From the NCBI RefSeq assembly GCF_001874645.1, contig NZ_CP017886.1, forward strand, positions 2,418,001-2,482,000: DNA of 64,000 nucleotides, given 5' to 3'. Below are positions 9,663-17,900 of this stretch, one piece after another; the first letter of the stretch is position 1; each line of letters begins with the position of its first letter. The notes under the pieces were generated by a model. It was given only the letters and a program-made list of their open reading frames with translations. It had not been told where the DNA came from and ran no database searches. Origin of the DNA: Pseudomonas frederiksbergensis. GTDB taxonomy: Bacteria > Pseudomonadota > Gammaproteobacteria > Pseudomonadales > Pseudomonadaceae. The translations under genes and the position numbers were made by a program.

Positions 9663-9743
9663 AAAAGATCGTCCGAACGCGGCCCGAACCTTTGGCAGCG
9701 CCTCCAAGGGAACGGCGTACACCCTCGCAGGCCGCGATCTTTT
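9663..9743. repeat. REP-like inverted repeat downstream of phosphatase gene
   Basis: AAAAGATCG (9663-9671) and CGATCTTTT (9735-9743) bracket an imperfect element whose left part (GTCCGAACGCGGCCCGAACC) recurs inverted at 14347-14389. It probably acts as a transcription terminator. The remainder of the gap up to 9926 shows no gene and must hold the dipA promoter. Confidence 0.6.
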
Positions 9744-9926
9744 CGCTCTACCACATTACTTTCAGACCCTCGCTGGAGAAAACCTCGCTCCCGCCGATAC
9801 AGTCTTATAGCACTTAGCCTTCATCCTTACTTGTCAGTCAGTGCCGCATGATGCAACCTTGCCGCAGGCAACAGTAAAGAGGGCGCGAGCCCGGCGCGAT
9901 CCGCATTTTCGAAGCGAGTTTCTTCC

Positions 9927-12620
9927 ATGAAAAGCCATCCCGATGCCGCCAGCCGTATGGTGGCCGAGGTAGTGACGCAATTGCCTGTGCCCTCGCGGCT
10001 CGGCATGCTGCGCTTCGAACGGCTGAATGAAGCAAGCTGGGCGCTGCTGTTCCTTGACCCTAATTGCGAACGCCAGTTCGGTTTGCCCGCGGTCGAGCTT
10101 TGCGCTCTGGTCGGCTCCCCCTACGCGAGCCTGATGGAGCCCGAAGCGCGCTATCAACTGCACGATGCGATCCAGCAGCAATTGACCGCAAGCCCGCATT
10201 ACCTGATCCGCTACACGCTGCACACCGCCCAAGGCTCCCTCAGCCTGCTCGAATTGGGCGAAGCCTACAAACAACATAATCGGCACCTGCTACGCGGCTA
10301 TCTGCTGGTGGTCGACGGTTTGTTTACGGATGATCCGCTGCTACCGGCGCTGGACCTGGAAACCCAGAACTCGCGCCTGCAGATTGCCCTGGAACTCAAC
10401 CAACGCGCCCAGCAGGAACAACTGCTGCACCTGGATCGCGTTCGCGCCCAGCAAGACCTGATCCTGCTGCTCGCCCGCCAGCGCTACAGCACCGGCAAAT
10501 CCTTGCAAGAAGCCGCCGAACTGATCACCCGCAGCGCCTGCGACATCTACGAAATCGACTGCGCGAGCCTGTGGAACCTCGAAGGTCAGAAGCTGGTGCC
10601 GATTTCCGCCTACCTTCGCGCTACTCAAGAGTACTGGTTACCGGACGTGATCGACGCCAGCCGCTTCCCGGATTACCTGGAAGCCTTGCATACCAGCCGC
10701 GCGATCGACGCCCACAACGCCATGCGTGACCCGCGTACCCGAGGCATGGCCGAGAGCCTGCGACCGCGCGATATCAACGCCATGCTCGATGCCAGCATCC
10801 GTGTCGACGGTCAGGTAGTCGGCGTGTTGTGCCTTGAACAAACCGGCATGACCCGCGCCTGGCAGTCGGATGAGATTGCCTTCGCCGGCGAGCTGGCCGA
10901 CCAGTTCGCCCAGGTCATCAACAACCACAACCGCCGCACCGCCACCAGCGCCCTGCACCTGTTCCAGCGCGCGGTCGAGCAAAGCGCCAACGCCTTTTTG
11001 CTGGTCAACTGCGACGGCGTGGTCGAGTACGTCAACCCGAGCTTCACCGCGATCACCCAGTACAGCACCGAAGAAGTCCACGGCCATCGGCTGTCGGAAC
11101 TGCCGGCGCTGGAAAACCTCAGCGAACTGCTATTCGACGCGCCCTCAAGCCTGGCCAAGAGCAACAGCTGGCAGGGCGAGTTCAAGAGCCGGCGCAAAAA
11201 CCTCGAACCGTACTGGGGCCAGCTGTCGATCTCCAAGGTCTACGGCGACAACCGTGAACTGACCCACTACATCGGCATCTACGAAGACATCACCCAGACC
11301 AAGCTCGCCCAGCAACGTATCGAGCGCCTGGCCTACACCGACAACCTGACCAACCTGGGCAACCGTCCGGCGTTCATCCGCAACCTTGATGAGCGTTTCG
11401 CCCGCGACAGCGACAGCCCGATCTGCCTGCTGCTGGTGGACATCGACAACTTCAAGCGAATCAATGACAGCCTCGGCCACCAGACCGGTGACAAACTGCT
11501 GATCAGCCTGGCCCGACGGCTGCGCAACAGTCTGAGCCCGAGTGGCAGCCTGGCGCGTTTCGCCAGTAACGAGTTCGCGGTACTGCTGGACGATACTCAT
11601 CTTGAAGCCGGCCAACACACCGCCAGCCAATTGTTGATGACGCTGGATAAACCGATGTTCGTCGACAACCAGCTGATCAGTGTCACCGGCTCCGTGGGTC
11701 TGGCCTGCGCGCCGCTGCATGGTCGTGACCCGCAGACATTGATGCGCAACGCCGGGCTCGCGCTGCACAAGGCCAAGGCCAATGGCAAACATCAGGTCCA
11801 GGTGTTTACCGAAGCGCTGAACGCCGAGGCCAGCTACAAGCTGTTCGTGGAAAACAACCTGCGTCGCGCCCTGACCCAGAACGAGCTGGACGTGTTCTAC
11901 CAGCCCAAGCTGTGCCTGCGCTCCGGGCGCTTGCTGGGGATGGAAGCCCTGCTGCGCTGGAACCATCCGGAAAAAGGCATGATCCGCCCGGATCAGTTCA
12001 TCAGCGTCGCCGAAGAAACCGGCCTGATCATTCCCATCGGCAAATGGATCGCCCGCCAGGCGTGCCACATGAGCAAAAAGCTGACCGCCGCCGGGCTGGG
12101 CAATTTGCAGGTGGCGATCAACCTGTCGCCCAAGCAGTTCTCCGACCCGGACCTGGTGTCATCGATTGCCAACATTCTCAAGGAAGAACAGCTTCCCGCG
12201 CACCTGCTGGAGCTGGAGCTGACCGAAGGTCTGCTGCTGGAAGCCACCGAAGACACTCACTTGCAGCTCGATCAACTCAAGCGCCTGGGCCTGACCCTGG
12301 CCATGGACGACTTCGGCACCGGTTACTCGTCGCTCAGTTACCTGAAGAAATTCCCGATCGACATCATCAAGATCGATCGTAGCTTCATCCATGAAATCCC
12401 GGACAACCAGGACGACATGGAAATCACCTCGGCCGTGATCGCCATGGCCCACAACCTCAAGCTCAAAGTGGTTGCCGAAGGTATCGAAACCTCCGAACAA
12501 CTGGCGTTCCTCCGTCGCCACCGCTGCGACGTCGGCCAGGGTTACCTGTTCGACCGGCCTATCCCGGGCGCCGAACTGATCGAGAAGCTCAAACGCTACC
12601 CGCGTGGCCCAATCGCCTGA
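9927..12620 (+). CDS. dipA: c-di-GMP phosphodiesterase, PAS-GAF-PAS-GGDEF-EAL (DipA-type)
   Basis: An 897-residue multidomain signalling protein. The order is an N-terminal PAS-like segment (about 15-130), a GAF domain (about 165-335), PAS/PAC (about 345-460), a degenerate GGDEF domain and a C-terminal EAL domain. The cyclase signature is ASNEF (546-550), so cyclase activity is not expected. The EAL domain is intact, with EALLRW at 673-678 and DDFGTGYSS from 794. P. aeruginosa DipA (PA5017) has the same architecture, the same ASNEF variant as I recall, and the same msrA neighbour. It lowers c-di-GMP and promotes biofilm dispersion. No membrane segment is seen, so it is cytoplasmic. Confidence 0.9.
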   Translation: MKSHPDAASRMVAEVVTQLPVPSRLGMLRFERLNEASWALLFLDPNCERQFGLPAVELCALVGSPYASLMEPEARYQLHDAIQQQLTASPHYLIRYTLHTAQGSLSLLELGEAYKQHNRHLLRGYLLVVDGLFTDDPLLPALDLETQNSRLQIALELNQRAQQEQLLHLDRVRAQQDLILLLARQRYSTGKSLQEAAELITRSACDIYEIDCASLWNLEGQKLVPISAYLRATQEYWLPDVIDASRFPDYLEALHTSRAIDAHNAMRDPRTRGMAESLRPRDINAMLDASIRVDGQVVGVLCLEQTGMTRAWQSDEIAFAGELADQFAQVINNHNRRTATSALHLFQRAVEQSANAFLLVNCDGVVEYVNPSFTAITQYSTEEVHGHRLSELPALENLSELLFDAPSSLAKSNSWQGEFKSRRKNLEPYWGQLSISKVYGDNRELTHYIGIYEDITQTKLAQQRIERLAYTDNLTNLGNRPAFIRNLDERFARDSDSPICLLLVDIDNFKRINDSLGHQTGDKLLISLARRLRNSLSPSGSLARFASNEFAVLLDDTHLEAGQHTASQLLMTLDKPMFVDNQLISVTGSVGLACAPLHGRDPQTLMRNAGLALHKAKANGKHQVQVFTEALNAEASYKLFVENNLRRALTQNELDVFYQPKLCLRSGRLLGMEALLRWNHPEKGMIRPDQFISVAEETGLIIPIGKWIARQACHMSKKLTAAGLGNLQVAINLSPKQFSDPDLVSSIANILKEEQLPAHLLELELTEGLLLEATEDTHLQLDQLKRLGLTLAMDDFGTGYSSLSYLKKFPIDIIKIDRSFIHEIPDNQDDMEITSAVIAMAHNLKLKVVAEGIETSEQLAFLRRHRCDVGQGYLFDRPIPGAELIEKLKRYPRGPIA

Positions 12621-12697
12621 CAGCGCTGTAACACTCGGGCACACTGTTGGTCTTATTGCGTATATCGCTCATCCCAACCTGACTGAGAGGACTGATC

Positions 12698-13345
12698 ATG
12701 GTTCTGCGCTCGGAAATTCTGGTGAACAAAAACGTGCTCCCTACCAAAGAACAAGCTCTGCCTGGCCGCGAAACCCCGATGACCGTGCCGGAAAAACACT
12801 TCGTCCACGACGCCCCGCTGCTGGGTCCGTTTGTCACCGATGTGGATTTCGCGATCTTCGGCCTTGGCTGCTTCTGGGGCGCGGAACGCAAGTTCTGGCA
12901 GCGTGAAGGCGTGGTCAGTACGGCAGTGGGTTACGCTGGCGGCTTCACCCCGAACCCGACTTACGAAGAAGTCTGCTCGGGCCTGACCGGTCACAGCGAA
13001 GTGGTACTGGTGGTCTACGAGCCGGCAAAAGTCAGCTATGAAGAGCTGCTGAAGATGTTCTGGGAATTGCACAACCCGACCCAAGGCATGCGTCAGGGCA
13101 ATGACATCGGCACTCAGTATCGCTCGGTCGTCTACGCCACCAACCCAACTCAGCTGGCCGCCGCAAAGCACAGCGAGCAGGTGTTCCAGGCCGAACTGAC
13201 CAAGGCCGGTAAAGGCACCATCACCACCGAAATCGAAGAAGCGCCGACGTTCTACTTCGCCGAGGCTTACCACCAGCAGTACCTGGCCAAGAACCCTGAG
13301 GGGTATTGCGGGATTGGCGGTACGGGCGTGACGTGCCCGATCTGA
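12698..13345 (+). CDS. msrA: Peptide-methionine (S)-S-oxide reductase MsrA
   Basis: A 215-residue repair enzyme that reduces methionine-S-sulfoxide in proteins. The catalytic motif GCFWG places the nucleophilic Cys at residue 58. Recycling cysteines sit in the C-terminal [13 protein letters not shown]. The N-terminal 50 residues form the extension common to the longer enterobacterial/pseudomonad enzymes. GAGAGGA precedes the ATG. It lies 77 bp after dipA and may be co-transcribed, with a REP element directly after it. Confidence 0.96.
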   Translation: MVLRSEILVNKNVLPTKEQALPGRETPMTVPEKHFVHDAPLLGPFVTDVDFAIFGLGCFWGAERKFWQREGVVSTAVGYAGGFTPNPTYEEVCSGLTGHSEVVLVVYEPAKVSYEELLKMFWELHNPTQGMRQGNDIGTQYRSVVYATNPTQLAAAKHSEQVFQAELTKAGKGTITTEIEEAPTFYFAEAYHQQYLAKNPEGYCGIGGTGVTCPI

Positions 13346-13357
13346 GGTGGATCATTT

Positions 13358-13439
13358 GTAGGAGCCGGCTTGCTGGCGATGGCAGTCCAGAGGTCACCGC
13401 TGACCAAACTGACGCTATCGCCAGCGAGCCGGCTCCTAC
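13358..13439. repeat. REPIN (paired REP) between msrA and rlmJ
   Basis: GTAGGAGCCGGCTTGCTGGCGAT and its near-perfect inverted copy are separated by about 35 bp, filling the space between two convergent genes. This is the usual site of Pseudomonas REP doublets. Confidence 0.85.
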
Positions 13440-13449
13440 GGGCCGAGCA

Positions 13450-14286
13450 TTACTCGGCAATCAACCAATCCATTTGCCACCCGCCCTGGGTCTGGCCGAG
13501 CTTCTTCGACAGCCACGGCAACAACTCGCGCAATTCTTCCTCAAGCCCCCACGGCGGATTGGCAATCGCCAGCCCGGAACCGTTCAGGCTGTTCGGCGTA
13601 TCCAGCGGATGCACCAACAATTCCACGCGCAACAGCTTCGGCGCACCGGTGCCAGCCAGGTCCTGGTAGAAACGACGCAACATGCGCTGATCCTTCACCG
13701 GGTACCAGATCGCCGCCACGGTTTGGCGCATCCGGCCAATCGCCTCTTTCAGCGACGCGGCGCAACGTTGCATCTCGTCGAGCTTCTCAAACGGCGGATC
13801 AATCAGCATCAATCCACGCTTCTCCGGCACCGGCAACAATGCTCGCGGCACGTGCCAGCCTTCGCCCAGGTGCACTTTCACCCGGCGATCGCCCTTCATG
13901 TTGTCCTTGAGCAGCAACCCGTCTTCCGGGTGTTTCTCGTTAAGCAACACCCGGTCCTGCGGACGGGTCAAACGCCGCGCCAGCTCTGGCGAACCTGGGT
14001 AGTAGCGCAACTCGCCATCCGGATTCATCTCATGCAAGACGCGCATGTAATCGGCGGTCAGCGGCGGCAGATCCTGCTCGCCCCACAAGCGTGCGATGCC
14101 TTCCAGGTATTCACCGGTACGGCTCGCCTGATCGCCCTGCAGGTCATACAGACCAATGCCGGCGTGGGTGTCGAGATAGGCAAACGGCTGCTCCTTGCGC
14201 GCCATCAAGGCGATGAGGCGGGTCAAGGTCAGGTGTTTGAACACATCGGCGTGATTGCCGGCGTGGAAGGCGTGACGATAATTCAT
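13450..14286 (-). CDS. rlmJ: 23S rRNA (adenine-2030-N6)-methyltransferase
   Basis: A 278-residue protein matching the RlmJ (YhiR) family. It starts MNYRHAFHAGNHADVFKH, the conserved N-terminal RNA-binding subdomain. It has a SAM-binding region (YLDTHAGIGLY) and the catalytic N6-adenine motif DPPFE inside LMLIDPPFE. The enzyme methylates A2030 of 23S rRNA. It is convergent with msrA, as in P. aeruginosa PA5018-PA5019. The C-terminal NPPWG is an additional loop. Confidence 0.93.
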   Translation of the reverse strand: MNYRHAFHAGNHADVFKHLTLTRLIALMARKEQPFAYLDTHAGIGLYDLQGDQASRTGEYLEGIARLWGEQDLPPLTADYMRVLHEMNPDGELRYYPGSPELARRLTRPQDRVLLNEKHPEDGLLLKDNMKGDRRVKVHLGEGWHVPRALLPVPEKRGLMLIDPPFEKLDEMQRCAASLKEAIGRMRQTVAAIWYPVKDQRMLRRFYQDLAGTGAPKLLRVELLVHPLDTPNSLNGSGLAIANPPWGLEEELRELLPWLSKKLGQTQGGWQMDWLIAE

Positions 14287-14346
14287 GGCTGCTCCTGCGA
14301 AGGAGGCGAAGTTTACCTTGTACCGCGCCCAGCGTCAGGACCGCCT

Positions 14347-14389
14347 GTAGGAGCTACCGAAGGTTCGGGCCGCGTTCGGACGATCTTTT
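14347..14389 (-). repeat. Inverted partial copy of the 9663 repeat
   Basis: GTAGGAGCTACCGAAGG followed by TTCGGGCCGCGTTCGGACGA is the reverse complement of the left part of the element at 9663-9705, with a few mismatches. It starts a 235-bp gene-free stretch (14287-14521) composed mostly of repeat fragments. Confidence 0.6.
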
Positions 14390-14420
14390 AATCTCAATAT
14401 CGTCGCCTATTACTCTACGT

Positions 14421-14512
14421 CTTCGCGGGCAAGCCTTGCTCCTACAGGTCCGCGTGCTGTCCGTAAGAGCAAGGCTGCCCGCGATCGAGCGCGAAGCGGT
14501 CGTAAAATCTTT
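14421..14512. repeat. REP doublet plus fragment of another REP family
   Basis: CTTCGCGGGCAAGCCTTGCTC (14421-14441) pairs with GAGCAAGGCTGCCCGCGATCG (from 14467). The following GCGAAGCGGTCGTAAAAT matches the inner part of the longer element found at 49511 and 53311. The repeats mark the boundary between the rlmJ backbone and the type VI cassette. Confidence 0.65.
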
Positions 14513-14521
14513 CGCCAACTG

Positions 14522-14938
14522 TTACCAAGTGGACGGATCTTCGAGGCTGGCCTTATGGAGGTCGTCTTTCCACTCTTCGCTTGCCAGTCGATATATGTCC
14601 TCAAAAAATCCACGAGGGTCGTCTATTTCTGTTTCGTCCCACGCCATAGACGTATTTGCATCGTAATCACTTTCGAACTGAGTAGAAAAATCAAAATCCG
14701 ACAATTTCAGAGCATCCTCAAGAATTCTGAACATCAGAAATCGATGTCTATAAGGTAGATATTCAAGATCAGTTAACAAAAAAAACCTTATGATTTTCTC
14801 TCTGTCGAGCTTGTCATTCGGGTTGTATTCCCACAAAGCCTCTCCAAGAGTTTCCTCACGATCAAATATAGAAATACCTCCCAACCAATACAGAAGTGTC
14901 GGTTCAAACGGGAGGTCATACATAGGCCACTTCAACAT
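14522..14938 (-). CDS. Candidate immunity protein for the Rhs toxin
   Basis: A 138-residue acidic protein (many Asp/Glu, net negative) with no signal peptide or membrane segment, starting MLKWPMYDLPFEPTLLYW. I do not recognise the family. Its start is 10 bp after the Rhs stop codon, with AGGA upstream of the ATG. It is clearly more AT-rich than everything around it except the toxin-coding tip of the Rhs gene. Position, size, acidity and base composition are those of a cognate immunity protein that would bind the Rhs C-terminal toxin in the cytoplasm. The function is inferred from context only. Confidence 0.65.
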   Translation of the reverse strand: MLKWPMYDLPFEPTLLYWLGGISIFDREETLGEALWEYNPNDKLDREKIIRFFLLTDLEYLPYRHRFLMFRILEDALKLSDFDFSTQFESDYDANTSMAWDETEIDDPRGFFEDIYRLASEEWKDDLHKASLEDPSTW

Positions 14939-14948
14939 TATATTTATC

Positions 14949-17900
14949 CTAATCTGGGAATGCAGTATAAGGCTTCACAGCACCACTCTGACGAAACCTA
15001 ACCTCTGAATAATCCAACTCATCTATATATCTTGGATTATCCCTATCTTTCTTATTGGGTTTATAGCCTCTACCGCCGCCCGGCATTTCTTTCCTGACAA
15101 CAGGATCTTTAGTTTTGGTAAAACCTGTAGGCGCAGGAGGATTTCGACTCATCCTAGAAACAGCATCATTTATCGCATTAAATTGTAACAGCCAGCTTTT
15201 GAACTGAGAGCTAGAGTTCACCCCTTCCTTTCTCCCTTTCTTTGTTGGGTGACTACCATCAATCGATCTCTGCTTCAGCGCATTGTCGGGTATCTCAGGA
15301 TTGTGTTTTGCAACAGTGTGCATCTTGTATTTGTCCTCAAACTCTAGGACCCGCCGCTTAGCATTCGCCTCCGTCAACTCATCAATCCTCGCCCTCCGCT
15401 GCTCAGCCGTCATTTTCGGCAGCGGTGGCTCACCCTCATCAACCTTAGCGCCACCCACATTATCCGGCGCCGCACAGCCTGGCTTGTTCGGTGGCGGACA
15501 ATTTCCGCTCAGCCCCAACGGATCAACCCAGCCCGTCGGATTCGGGGTGTACTGATATCCGTTTAACCCACCTGCCAATTTGATCGGGTCTGGTGTCAGA
15601 TACCGGCCAATGTCTGGATTGTAGTAGCGATGCCGGTTGTAGTGCAGGCCGCTTTCAGCGTCGAAGTACTGCCCCTGGAAACGCAGTGGCTGGTCGAGTT
15701 GTTCGTCGGTGCCGTGGCTCAGGTGGCTGACTTTGCCGTAGGCGTTGTACTTCGCCGACCAGACGATTTCGCCACTGTAATCCGTCAGTTCCTGCGGGGT
15801 GCCGAGGTGGTCGAGTTGGTAGTAGAACGGGCAGGCCTTGCGCGGGCCTTTGCCGTCGAGCATCGCCAGGGGGCGGAAGCTGTCGGGCTCGTAAACATAG
15901 CTGCGGTAGTGTGCTTTGCTGCTTTCGGCGACGAGGTTGTCGCCTTGCCAGAAGAACCCGGTGGTGTGGCCGTCGACGGTTTTGGCGATGCGACGACCAA
16001 AGGCGTCATAGCGGTAGCTGGCGGTTCTGCCGTCCGGCCGCGTGATGCCGATCAACCGGTGCTGGCAGTCGTAGCGGTATTCGGTGACGAGTTTCTGCGC
16101 GGTGCCCCGGTGCTCACGGATCAGGTTGCCGAAGGCGTCGTAGTCGTAATGGCGGTCGCCTTGCAGCAGCAGGCGGTTACCTTTGATTGTCGCCAGGCCC
16201 GGTCGATCGTGCATCTGCAGATTGCCAGCCGGGTCGTGACCGAAACTTTCTGGCGGCTCGCCGCGAGCGTGGCGCACGCGGGCCAGGCGGTTGAGCGCGT
16301 CGTAGTAATAGCTGCACTGGCCGTGGCGGCTGTCAGCGATGGCGGCCAGATTGCCGTTGACCGCATAGCTGTAGTGGCGCATGTACAGCGGTTGGTTTGG
16401 CTGGTTGACCGCGTGGGCTTGCAACCGGCCCTGCTCGTCATAGTGGTACTGGCTAAGCAGTTGGCCTTGCTGGCGTTGTTGTTCGCGCCCCGCAGCAAAG
16501 ACGTGCGTGGTCAGCCGCGTGCCGTTGAGGTCGATGGCGGTCAGCGCACCGCCCTTGGCGTGGTGGTAATCGAGGGTGCTGTTGTCCGGCAGGCGCAGGC
16601 GATTGAGCTGGCCGCAGGCGTCGTAGCCATAGAGCAAGGTGCCCCAGCCTTGATGCTCGGTGATCAGCCGGCCTTGCTGGTCGTACTCGAACTCCAACGG
16701 GTGGTCGTGAGCGTCATCGACGCTGACCAGTCGGCCGAGGCGGTCGTAGCCATACTCGACATTGACGCCATCGGGCAGGGTCTTGACCAGCAGCCGTCCG
16801 GCAGCATCCCGTTGGTAGGCGCTAACCAGTTGCGACCCGTCATCGCCGAACTCGGTTTTCTCCAGCAGGTGGCCGTTGAGGTCGTAGACGTAGGCGGTGC
16901 GGCGGCCGTCGAAACCGGTTTCCTGTCGGATCAGGCCATTAGGCGTGTAGTCCAGCTGATACTTTTCGCCAGACTCGTTCTCGATTTCTGTCAGCAAAAG
17001 CTGCGCGTTGTCGTAGCGGTAACGCAGCTGGGTGCCGTCGGCATTGATCCGGCGGCTGACCAGGTGCAAGTCATCGGCGTATTCGTAACGCGTGACGCGG
17101 CCCAGTTCATCGCGTTCGGCGATGATTTTTCCGTAGGCGTTGTAGCTGAAGGCGCGGCTGGCACCTGTGGGAAGCGTTGTCTGTATCAGTCGTCCGACGG
17201 CATCCCACTGGTAATGGGTGACGGCACCGTGTTCGTCTTGGCGGGTAATCTGCCGACCCAAAACATCGTAGGCAAACCGACGCTGGCCGCCGTCTGGCAG
17301 CGTTTCTTCGATCAGCTGTCCCAAGCCGTTCCAGACGAACACATGCCGACTGGTGTCCGGATAACGGATCGACAGCAGCCGCCCCTGAACGTCGTAGTGG
17401 TAATGGGTGACATGCCCGTCGGGATCGGTCGCTTCAGTGACGTCACCCTGAGCATTACGTTGGTATTTCCACACGGCCTTGCCGCGGTACCGCGCATGCA
17501 GGAAACCGTCGCGGTATTCGTAAGCCGTCGGCTCGTCTTCCGGTGGAATCAGCGCGACAAGCCGTCCGACCTCGTCATAACGGTATTCCGTGACGGCCCC
17601 AAGCGGATCCTGTTCGGCAATCAGCCGGCCATTGTCATCGTAGGCCTTGAGACGCTCGCCTCCCCCCAGCTCGACCTTGCGCACCAGCCGCGCCCGATCG
17701 TCATGGACGTAAACCTCTTCGCTGCCATCAATATTCAGGACGGTGACACTGCCCTGGTCATCCCAGACATACCGCGCGTCCATCTGCGAAAACGACGCCC
17801 AATGTCGAATGCATCTGGCAGCCTTGCCGGACCTTTCCCACTCCCAGAAAAAGCTCGCGCCACCGGCGAGTTGCCGCTGCAAAATGACGTGCTGACCGTC

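Noticed and set aside
14287..14521. tRNA or attachment site at the edge of the type VI cassette
   Set aside because: The gap consists of REP fragments only; no tRNA cloverleaf and no direct repeat was found at the other end near 22500-22730.
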